From the NCBI GenBank assembly GCA_029962745.1, contig CM057158.1:777166-841165 (forward strand): 64,000 nt of DNA. The letters run 5' to 3'. How positions within the stretch are numbered: the first letter of the stretch is position 1; each line of letters opens with the position of its first letter. Shown here piece by piece: positions 11,447 to 21,128 of the stretch. The translations under genes and the position numbers were made by a program. The stretch comes from Echinometra lucunter. Its lineage: Eukaryota > Echinodermata > Echinoidea > Camarodonta > Echinometridae. A model generated the notes under the pieces. It was not told the DNA's origin. It saw only the letters and a program-made list of their open reading frames with translations, and searched no databases.

Positions 11447-13353
11447 GGGGGGGGGGGGGGGGCTGACCGACTGAGTATGTGACGTGGAGGGATTGCATAC
11501 AGTCATAATGCACACAAAATATGATGGAATAAGAATGATTATTCTCATGTTATTTGTACATTGTATATAGATATGACATTCGACATATTATGTTAAGAAT
11601 AACTGTAGAAGGCCTATATTCAATCATCTCAATCCCTTGTCAAGGAAATAAAGACGAAGCAGGCACACTAACCTTTCCAATATACCTGGAGATTTAGAGA
11701 CACGTTCAATATTAGAGTCTGACTTTTGAATTTATAAACGTGTAGAATTTTTACGCGAATCGTTCAGTAAGGATGATAAATCAATTTGCCGGTTATATAC
11801 ATCACATGTTAAAAACAAAGAAGTTCTTTAGAACAAATTGTAAGGTTATCATCTTGAATTCAGCTTTCGTTGAAGAATTTAATAATCATTACAATTTCAT
11901 TAAAGTTGTTTGGTCCATATACCCAGGTTCTTTCGGCCTTTATCAATTCCACTGCTGTGTTCGTTTGATTGATGCTTTTTTCCTCATTAATATTTTTACT
12001 ACATTATGCAAGCCTTCCATCTACCGCAGATGTATTACATTCAAAGATTATTTATGGCATTTTAACAACATTGCAAAAAAGTGCTTAAGAAAAATACACA
12101 TGTGACTTTGAGATCGTTGTCCGAAATTAAAACATAATGTCACAGCAAAACAAAACAACTAAAATAAACTAAACTGAAATTACTAAACTAAACTAAATAT
12201 GAATTTGTGTTTACTTTAAACAAGAAACTCTGAGAGATCGTAAACTTTTATTCTTTATCTTTGCAATTACATGTATTATACGTTGTAAGGCAAAAGTCAC
12301 AACATTAAATGCAATTTTTTTTTTGCGTGTGTGTTGTCTCTCTGCCTCTCTTTATCCCGTCCCCCTCTCCCTCTCTTTAGATGTTTGTTGCTGATTTTTA
12401 TCATCTCTACTTATCGTACCTTTGATGCTTTGAAATTAGGTTTAACGGTGCTGATCACTGACTATATATTTTAAAGGGAACATATTAAAAACTCTGTATG
12501 ACTCGCATGGGTCTATTGGCCTACATAGTATCTTATTAGAGAAGCACCATGATTGCTAGTGTTTACCGACGTGATTATGAGCATCTACTGTACATACAAC
12601 TGTGTGTAATGTTTGTGTGTTTTTTTTAAAACTATTGTTGTGATAATTAAAGATCAATAAAGAGAAGATGTATCAAGTATCATGTAGGCTACATGCGACA
12701 TTAGTACAGTGTATTGTGATAATAATTACGCCACGGCGTAAATCCGTTCGAGGAGTGGGGGATGATCGAAATCTTATGCCGAAATTCTTAGCGCGAACTC
12801 ACACACAATTACACACATACACACACACGCACACACACACACACACACTTTTGTTTTTCCATATTTTTAATAGATTTCATTCAAAATAAATATACATATA
12901 AACCAATATAAATAATACAGATCATTACTTCGTTTTCATAACACAATTTGATAGATTATATATTCACAAATCAATAAGCAAGGAAGACGAATCATGGAAT
13001 GAAATCACTCATATAAAAATTTAAAAACATAATCCCACACCCCAGCCCCCCTTCCCTCCCGCTCCCCAAATTTAATGAATCATCTTTCAAAATATGGCAA
13101 TCTTCCTTCTTTTCCTTTTCATATATTTCCTCAGCTATAAACCTCATTCAAAATAATAAAGACACGAAATAACTAGTTATGAATACGTACAAATAAACTC
13201 CTCTTGACGCATTCATATCTCAGTTGATGAATTAAACATGAATTCACAAATCAATGAGGAGAGAGAGAAAAAAAAAAGGAGTGAAATTACTTTAGAAAAA
13301 AAAAATGATTCAGAGTGTGGCAATCTTCTTCCTTTTTTCAACAATGTATCAAA
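10774..13353 (+). other. SRCR-A 3' flank and intergenic DNA
   Basis: No gene recognised. AATAAA signals at 11647-11652 and 12656-12661 could end SRCR-A transcripts. Simple repeats: a TA run then a G run at 11416-11462, and a CA-rich tract at 12797-12848. The rest is AT-rich unique-looking sequence. Confidence 0.5.
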
Positions 13354-13361
13354 CTACTGCC

Positions 13362-13916
13362 CCCGGGGGGGGGGGGGCACTCAGTATATAATGCGTGGTG
13401 GGTATGTGCCGCGGAGAGGACCCCCATTTTTACACTCAAATTTCCGTTCCAAAGCATAGCATTTTTATCTAATTGAGAAAAAGAACCAAAAAAGCCGTTC
13501 CAAAGCATAGCATTTTCTTTTTATCGAGAAAAAAGAAGAAAGAAATCCGTTCCAAAGCTTCGCATGTTTTTCGTTACGCCGTTCCGGCCGCATTGATCCA
13601 CTACAATGAGCTGCATTTTTGGTGAAAAGCGGCCCGCAGAGCGCTGTCCGACCATCGCCTCTACGCGAGCGCACCCGGCGCCCGTGCCGCCGGGCTAGCT
13701 GCATGCACGTATGGCCGTTCCATAGGGATACATACGCACTCACACACAGGCGAACCGTTCTAAAGACCCCCGTTTTCACAAACATTTGTAGTTCCGAAGC
13801 CCGTTCCGAAGACCCTCCTTTTCACAATAAGCCCGTTCCAAAGCCCCCGCTTTTTGTCTCGCCCGCGGCACATACCTACCACTTTTGGGGTCGAGTACCC
13901 CCCCCCCCCCCCCGGG
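13362..13916. mobile_element. Inverted-repeat element with 8-bp target duplication
   Basis: Flanked by CTACTGCC on both sides (13354-13361 and 13917-13924). Ends are CCCGGGG with G and C runs of about a dozen, and sub-terminal inverted repeats GGTGGGTATGTGCCGCGG (left) and its near-exact complement (right, 13864-13882). Inside is a repeated phrase CCGTTCCAAAGC on both sides of a GC-rich core (13619-13700). An 8-bp duplication suits hAT- or P-like elements. No transposase reading frame, so non-autonomous. Confidence 0.75.
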
Positions 13917-14088
13917 CTACTGCCATACATACGAATATGTGATGATACATGTACTTCACAATTTACCAAAAGAAAAGAGAATGGCATCATTCATATAAAG
14001 GAACGTAAAACTTGATGTGTGAAACCCTCCGTTCCCAGCACCCTTCTACTGCCTAATCCCCCTCCCCCACCACAGACATTCACAACCA

Positions 14089-14119
14089 CGGAGATGGGAG
14101 TTTGAAACTCCCATCTCCC
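14089..14119. repeat. Perfect short palindrome
   Basis: GGAGATGGGAGTTT is immediately followed by its complement GAAACTCCCATCTCC with no loop. It is unexplained, and too short for a MITE. Confidence 0.6.
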
Positions 14120-14314
14120 TGTTCACAACCACACCAACAAGCACACCAATTACACAGATATGCAACAGTACTCCACCTCTCATTCACACGCGCACAACAC
14201 TAGACACACCATACCTGTTCACATTCACATCCTCATGCACTTTCAGTTCTTCCCATTTCTGCATGTTTAAATGCAACCTGCCTACCTTTATTACTAGTTT
14301 TTTTTCTTCCTCTA

Positions 14315-14380
14315 CACACACGCATACACACACCCACCCGCACACACACCCACCCGCACACACACACACACACACACCCA
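14315..14380 (+). repeat. CA/CCCA-rich microsatellite
   Basis: CACACA runs interrupted by CACCCACCCG. A low-complexity tract. Confidence 0.9.
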
Positions 14381-14769
14381 TTATCGGGACCTTCTTATCC
14401 TATCTTTGGTTTTTAATATCATTTCAAATAGAAATTTTACGACTGATAACCGTCATTTATGATAATTTTATCATTTTCAGTGAGTCTCACAGGCTGAGCA
14501 TGACAGAAATAACGGTTATCTTATAAATTCACTCTTTTTTTTTCACCCACCGGTACACCAGCCAAACAGATGCTGGTCTTTTTAAAGACATGGCCTAGGT
14601 TGCAGCTATAACTGTTCTCCACTGAAATACATCTCGTTAATGCAGGGGAGGTGAGAGTATAAGATTTAGGGCGGGGCCGGGGTGGGGTGGATAGTGCACG
14701 ATTCTGGGGAAATGATTTACTAGAATAAAAATAAGTGAAGTATGTAAAGGGTTTAATGATTTACTCGAT

Positions 14770-14772
<3 letters not shown>

Positions 14773-14836
<64 letters not shown>
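14773..14836 (+). repeat. GA microsatellite
   Basis: GA repeat with one GGGG interruption, about 62 bp. Open frames on either strand here are artefacts of the repeat. Confidence 0.92.
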
Positions 14837-14839
<3 letters not shown>

Positions 14840-15480
14840 GTGGGGGAGATCTGAGATGCATGCGGTGAATACGGGTTGAATATAATTAGTTCAAGGCTGC
14901 ATTCATTCATAAAATGGCATTCAGTCTGGCTTTCAACGCAGCGATATGACTGGAATGCGTAGTCATGCTGGAACAGTACAGTACGTGTTATATACACTGT
15001 CATGATGTAGCTTGATCGAATACATCGTATGGTCAAAGACATTGGATGGTTTACTCCTTACTGCGACGATTCATACAATTATGGTGCTTATCAAGGATCA
15101 CTGATTGCGTATTGAGTAAACAGAAGGTGAGAAATGAATTTGTTGATATATTTCGTGATGAAAGAACTCGGTTTTTACACAGTACACAGCATAACACTAT
15201 GAGTGTTTATAATCTATTTTGTACTAGGCTACCTGTGGGAGAGTATGAGCTCCCGGAATATACTTGATTTGGTTTGATTTGATTTTGATCTTTTGATTTC
15301 TATATCATGTTTCAAACACTCACAATGAATTCATGTGCATCAGTGTGATATATTACATATGATTCAATATACAATACACGACAAAGTACAGTAGTTGCTT
15401 TACACATGAACTGGACATTTTGCAGAATATGAGAGAGCTATACAGCGCGAAGGACGGAGCTTGATTTGCTTGCAGCTCTC
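14837..15480 (+). other. Intergenic DNA upstream of SRCR-B
   Basis: No repeat or exon confidently seen. Short open frames around 15046-15267 and 15353-15535 (minus) show no recognisable domain. Confidence 0.4.
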
Positions 15481-15519
15481 TATATAAGGGCTTGCAGCCC
15501 TCTATATAAACTATAAAAG
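15471..15519 (+). promoter_or_regulatory. Candidate TATA promoter of SRCR-B
   Basis: A 21-22 bp unit GCTTGCAGCTCTCTATATAA is tandemly duplicated with one change, giving TATATAAG at 15481 and TATATAAA at 15504. TATAAAAG follows at 15512-15519. It sits about 500 bp before the acceptor (ends 16012) of the exon carrying the SRCR-B start codon, the right place for a short untranslated first exon plus intron. It is inferred from motif and position only. Confidence 0.35.
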
Positions 15520-15760
15520 CATAAAATACATACACATGTATACTAACTATAGAATGTTTAGAATAATTATCATAATTTTTAAATTAAATAATTGAATTAT
15601 AGATGTATCACAAAATTCAAGGAAACAGACGAAGTGAATATTCCTGCTTTTTTATTTCTGTAAACAGATTCCGATTACTCACTAGTGTATTCTAGTAGTC
15701 ATTTGAAAGCGAATGGAGACGTTATCATAATGTGATATGCGCTATACAAGAACTGCTAAT

Positions 15761-15975
15761 ACTAATGACAATAATAATAATAATTCTGTATTTATACCGC
15801 GCACAAGTCTGCCAAAGGCACCCTAGGCGCACAACAAATTATTTAACAAGAACAATGGTTAGAGTAATCAAGGACAATATTACAAATGAAGCTACATGTG
15901 CATAACATAATACAGAATTACAGATCAGTTATTGTCATTATCATCATCATCATCATCATTATCATCATCATCATC
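15761..15975. repeat. Retroposon-tail-like sequence and ATC repeat
   Basis: AATAATAATAATAATTCTGTATTTATACCGCGCACAAG followed by GGCGCACAACAAATTA resembles the reverse of the short-interspersed tails seen at 33220 and 34610 (GCGC box next to an AAT/ATT run). A CAT/ATC microsatellite is at 15938-15975. Confidence 0.45.
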
Positions 15976-16071
15976 AATACCATGCACTGTAATTGCTTTC
16001 TCTTTTATGCAGGAAATTGATTGATGAGATTAAATCGTCCCTCATCCAAATCAACCGGTCGAAGTGTGAAG

Positions 16072-19000
16072 ATGCAGGTTTCAACTCGTCCCTCTGTTCT
16101 CATTGTAGTCCTCATCAGCTTTCTGGATGGGAGTTTTGCTCAGAGTAAGCAGTTTCATGACAATTTTAATATCCCAAGGCAACCAAACCCCTGGACTCCG
16201 ATGATACAGACCACTATCCTCACATTCCTCAGACATCTATCCCCAACAGCAAACTAATAGTCATCCATGGTAGGATATAGTTAGCCTTCTACTTGAACGG
16301 AGTAACTAATTGTTGGGAGTTAGTCCAGCAGTGGTTGCCCTGGCCTATTTTTTTTTTATCATGTTAGTGATAAGAGTCAGAAATATATATCATCCGACTG
16401 ACTATGAAAATAAAAACATAGAAACCCATACTGAAAACTGTCATAATTCATAAGTTCTTTAAAAATGGTCTTGCCAGGAATATTGTTTTATCAATGACAT
16501 AAAAGTACTGTGTGTCACCCTGAACATGTTAAAGCAAAATGGTGTAGACGATTTGAAAGAGAAAATCTGATGTAAGGTTTCAAATAAGTCCTGTCATGTT
16601 TGGTTAACCCGGTATCTCACCTATCATCAGTCATCATGATCTTAGACATCCCAAACAGTGTTTCTTCTATAATAAAGACTGACTGATACATCCTGAAATT
16701 CATTGGAAGAAAATCTTCCTAAAGCGACGATTCTTGTATTCTCGGGCTCCCCTATAATCTCCTACTGTCTAGGTGAGGGTGATCTGCGACTGGCTAACGG
16801 TACCAAGAACTATGGACGTTTAGAGATCTACACCAACTCTACATGGTATTTGATATCTTACAAATACCCGTATTACATGGTCCCCAGAGTGGCATGTCGG
16901 CAGTTAGGCTTACCCTTCACCGAGGCGGCCTTTATCAATGATGAGAGCATCTTTGAAGTTGCTAACTCAGAGAATATCCTGGTGACAGTGATCACGTGCA
17001 AGGGTAATGAGGTCCGGCTAACTGACTGTACATTCAGTCCAGAGCTCGTGAAGTTGTACACGGATGAAGAATACCTCGCCGTTGCTTGTAAAGGAGGTGA
17101 GCCATATACAGATTCCTTCACAAACCCTCGCAGATTCCCCATCAGTTCATTTTATGACTTATATTCCTTTTCCCCTTTAACCCATTCGTGACAGAGGTCC
17201 ACATTTTGTGGTTTGGCCTAATATCTTTTGATGCAAAGCCCTAAAAATCATACCAAATACATGAGCAGAAAGAGAAAAAAAATTCTACACAAACTGTGCC
17301 CATTTTGGTTGCGTCAATATTCGTTGTTTGATGCTGAAAATTTTTAAAAGGAAAATAAGCATTAAAATCCTTAAATTGGCAATGTGATAGAAGGTTTAAA
17401 ATCACCGTTTTCCCCTGCAAATTGGCAACTTTTTGACTTCTCATCACAATTTCTGTCAATTTATATTCATTTCAGATACATGACGTTTTATAAGAAAAAT
17501 GAAGATAAGATAAGAATGTTGGTGTTGTCAATTTGAAGAATAAAAGCTGATCAAATTAGGCTTTAAATAATTCCTGTCACGAATGGGTTAAAACTCATTC
17601 CAAATACAAATACAAATCGTTGATGATTAAAAATCATAGTGGAGGGATCATAAAATGCACCGAACTGGGCCTGTTCAAAATAACGCCTACACAGGGACAA
17701 CTCAGTATGGCTGATATACACGCATGGATTAACGTATTAGTTTCTTGGTTGTCTCTCTCTCATCCTGGTTAGGCCTATATAAATATCATTTAGATTTTTC
17801 AGCTCTATTCCTTGTGCCCCAGTTAGCCTTACACACTCAAACTATTCAATCTATATCAGTTAAATCACAATGAAATAACCCATGAGCCTAGGTTTGTAAA
17901 AGAGCAACAATCATGATATCCTCGAAACTTAGGAAGTATGTACTGACTATCAGTATTTCTCACTCGTCTACCTTCTCGTTTCTTTTCCTATACGCACCTT
18001 TCTCCTCTGATACTCCACAGAGATGATACCCGCGGGTCAGATCAGGCTAGTCGACGGGTCAGACAGACTTAGAGGGCGTCTCGAAATCTACACCGGAACA
18101 ACGAGGTACGGCTGGTTTCCATTCTGTGACATCGGATTCGGTGTCAACGAGGCGTCCGTAGTATGCCGTGAACTCGGTCTTAATACATCTGAACCTTACC
18201 TCTATGATTATGCCTACTTCGGCTCAGACGACAGGTACTCCGGTGGAGAGTACATTGCTCGTTGCACTGGGGATGAGGAGAACATCACTTCTTGCGATAA
18301 GCTGTATCTCGCGCACCTGAGCAATAACTCAGATGAGAGGGGATGTAATTCTTATCACGATGCCCTAAGCATCTGTTGTCCCATCAAACCAGGTGATTAT
18401 GTAGTCCCAAACTAATGATAATAGCAGTGGACATTATTAATCACTTCTTTGTCAATGTCTTTTTTTTCGTTTACTAAAATGAGATCCACATAATTATGGA
18501 AACGTTGTCTCATTTGCTCAACATGTCTGTTGATCACACTTTAACATAGTGTGTAGATCTATATTTTGGTGGAAAAATCATATTTTTATTGCCCCTGTAC
18601 ACTTTGAAAGGTCGGCGCTCTTTTTTTTTAGAGTTATTACTATTCCTTAACCTTATTATCTAAAAATCAAAGTGTCAAGTAATTCCATTTCATCGGCACA
18701 GGCTGTTTTTTTTTTTCCGAGGAGAACCAGCCTATTTCAATGGGAGAAGCACAGGAAAAAGGCACTTTTAGTCAACTTTACCACCGTCATTACGTCCTCA
18801 CTTTTTTCGATGCTTGTAGAACATATATGCTTCACTATAGCTCAAGCACACTAGAAACACACAATAAATTCAAATACTCATACCGAAATCGGGAAGACCC
18901 TGATGAAGGGCAGGTGCCTGAAAGCTTGGTCTTAATTGGTGGTATATTATGTCTTGCAACGGCCCTCTTCGTAAACCCCCCTTTTCGGATCACACATAAT

Positions 19001-20072
19001 GATATGACGAAGAACCGCAAACGTACATCACCGAGACTGATCACAATTATATATATATATATATAAGTTACTAAAATGCGAGCGAGCGAAGCGAGGGAGC
19101 GTTTCCCAATATACCTTTTTCCTTTTCCTTGTTTTCCCCCTTTCTTTTCTCTTTCCTTCTTTTTTTTTTTTCTCTTCTTTTTTTTGGCCAGCCGATGGGG
19201 GGGGGGGGGCACGTGCCCCCATGCCCCCCGTAGTTACGCCACTGGGCTTCAGTGAGTCATGGTAATTGTTCCACTGTTTTCGCAAATGATCATTTTCAAA
19301 TTTAAATTCCATTACGAACACAGCAGTAATGACGACCCGTCCCGGCCTATTTACAAATTTGCTCATTGATGTTCTACAATTTAGAATAAATTATCAAAAA
19401 CGAAATATATTTTTATTCAGAGCTCATTATAGTGTTATGTATGCAACTGTTTTCTGTAGATGTCCCTCAACAGTTTATTAAAGTAGGCCATACTGTAACA
19501 TTTACATTTTTGCTATTACAGATCATTTTTTTTTCATTGTTGTCTTAGGGATATGTGAACCCCCATCAACCAGCAAGACAGCTGAAATAGCAGGTGGTGC
19601 GATAACAGTTGTAATATTTGTCTTAGCGATATGCGCCGGTTGTTACATAAGCTGCAGGGGTTGGTGTTGCAACAAGAAAGCAAAACCTCCAGAGCAGTAC
19701 ACGGCAGTTTCACAGACAGCCGATGGCGGTGGTCCATCAAACCAGCAGTATCCAATGGCCCCACTTGGGGATTCTGAAATGCCTGTATACATCCATGGTC
19801 ATACATCAGCTGAGCCATCTGCTCCGTCGACGTCAGTTACTCAGTCACAACCTCCTAAGCAAACTGCCCCGTATCCCACTGGACAGGTTCCTCCTCCAAC
19901 AGGTGCTTATCCTGTACCTCATCAGCCAGGATACAATCCCACCGCTGCCGCTTATCAGTACCCCCCTCAACCAGCTGCACCTTATCCTTCACAGACTTCA
20001 TCTATGGTACCACCATATGGTGCCCCTTACGGCCCAACAGGTCCTCCTCCTAACATGCCAACTGCATATTGA
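16072..20072 (+). CDS. SRCR-B: type I membrane receptor with two SRCR domains, paralogue of SRCR-A
   Basis: CDS join(16072..16144, 16773..17096, 18021..18392, 19549..20072), 430 aa, all introns phase 1. The start at 16072 (A at -3) gives a 24-residue signal peptide ending FAQ; an in-frame ATG at 16024 with weaker context would add 16 residues. An acceptor at 16012 implies a 5'-UTR intron, as in SRCR-A. SRCR 1 (about 27-131): GDLRLANGT, GRLEIY, CRQLGLPF, EVRLTDC; four cysteines, the same reduced set as SRCR-A. SRCR 2 (about 139-254): IRLVDGSDR, GRLEIY, VVCREL, SICC. A stalk cysteine (GICE) precedes a transmembrane helix at about 270-292, then Cys-rich CRGWCCNKK and a Pro/Tyr/Gln tail. The tail shares GQVPPPT, YPVP, YNPTAA and QTSSM with SRCR-A but is about 100 residues shorter and lacks the terminal PPPPY. 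YTAV at 307 matches YTTV of SRCR-A. The ligand is unknown. Confidence 0.86.
17181..17587. mobile_element. piggyBac-like MITE in SRCR-B intron 2
   Basis: Perfect TTAA on both sides (17177-17180, 17588-17591) and a 14-bp perfect terminal inverted repeat CCCATTCGTGACAG. TTAA target sites with CCC..GGG ends are the hallmark of piggyBac transposons. At 407 bp with no coding sequence it is non-autonomous. Confidence 0.85.
19040..19245. repeat. Low-complexity/dispersed repeat in SRCR-B intron 3
   Basis: TA run at 19048-19064, then GCGAGCGAGCGAAGCGAGGGAGCG, a long T/C tract, a G run at 19198-19209 and GTAGTTACGCCACTG. Similar GCGA..AGCGA, poly-G and ACGCCACTG phrases recur at 41110-41160, 46840-47100 and 53540-54000, so this is one dispersed repeat family. 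Confidence 0.55.
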
Positions 20073-20317
20073 AAAATGATTTTTAAAAATTATATAGCAA
20101 ATTACTTTAATATTTCATTAAGCTTTCAATGTTACTATTATTACCCCTTATCACCGGATTTCTTCCCCGCACACCAGTTTGCACCATCTCTATTCTTTAG
20201 GGAGCATTCCAGTCTGCATCATTCACATGCATGCAGGGCAAAGGCAATCCTCACGGATATCCTTCTCCCGGGTGGAGAGCGTAAACGTAGATCAGTGTCT
20301 TGCCTTGAGACGTTATA

Positions 20318-20396
20318 GTGGGACTCGAACTACGAACCATGTAATCCACAGTCCCCAGGCTTATCCACGACACCACTACAACATGACCGTTGAACA
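20318..20396 (-). repeat. tRNA-like SINE fragment
   Basis: The minus strand reads TAGTGGTGTCGTGGATAAGC (A-box-like) and GTAGTTCGAGTCCC (B box, 10 of 11 matches to GGTTCGANTCC) about 35 nt apart. Flanking pairing does not form a cloverleaf. Confidence 0.5.
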
Positions 20397-20527
20397 TTAG
20401 ACCAACGTCTCTGCAAAACGTATGTACAAAGAGCTGGGAGCTACTGTACTGTTCAAGCATCCAGTGAGAATACATGTGGAAAAATATCGGCTCATACTAT
20501 TTCGCCGTCACTGACAAGCACACCTGG

Positions 20528-20664
20528 GGAGCGTTTCATGAAGAGTTCTGTCAGTGATTTTCACTGACAACTGTTATAAGCTACTTAAAATCCTCGCATC
20601 TGATAGGCTGAGAGCAAATTAGTCAGTGAAAATCACCGACAAGATTCTTCATGAAACGCTTCTC
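20528..20664. mobile_element. MITE-like inverted repeat
   Basis: Left arm GAGCGTTTCATGAAGAG..TCAGTGATTTTCACTGAC (20529-20568) and right arm its near-complement (20621-20664) enclose about 50 bp. Both arms also contain a small internal palindrome GTCAGTGAAAATCAC. Non-coding. Confidence 0.75.
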
Positions 20665-21068
20665 AGGGATCTCTATTTTTGGTCCCTGATATTGCGATTG
20701 CACCCATTTCATGAATCGCATAACTGAATTGCCTTGATAAATTGAATAACCAACAAAACAAAACAGAAATACATAGAACATTATAATGAGAAGACTGTTC
20801 CTTAGCTTCTAGTTGCATGATTAACAAGTAACCATTTACGCAAGAATAATGGCACTGCTATTGGTATAGTCAATTTCTGAAAATGATTACATTTTTTGAT
20901 GTTCAAATTTTGCAAAATGCATTCATAGTTTGAATAATCCCGTGTATCTCATCTTACCTAATAGATATCTTGAAGTACTGAAATGACGTAAATACTTTTG
21001 TTGCACACAGTCCGGTAGACAGGGAAATTATCTTTTTGCATAATTTTCTATACTCATCTGTTTTAATC

Positions 21069-21128
21069 ATTTTAAGAGACACACAATCGTTTTATTTTAA
21101 AAATAAAATTATTGTGTCTCTTAAAATG
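21069..21128. repeat. Hairpin inverted repeat
   Basis: CATTTTAAGAGACACACAAT..TTTTATTTT is followed at once by its near-perfect complement ending TTGTGTCTCTTAAAATG. Arms of about 30 bp with almost no loop. It contains AATAAA on the + strand. Confidence 0.75.

Noticed and set aside
11773..12105. 110-aa plus-strand frame
   Set aside because: AT-rich composition with no recognisable domain, no splice context or homologous frame nearby; likely chance.
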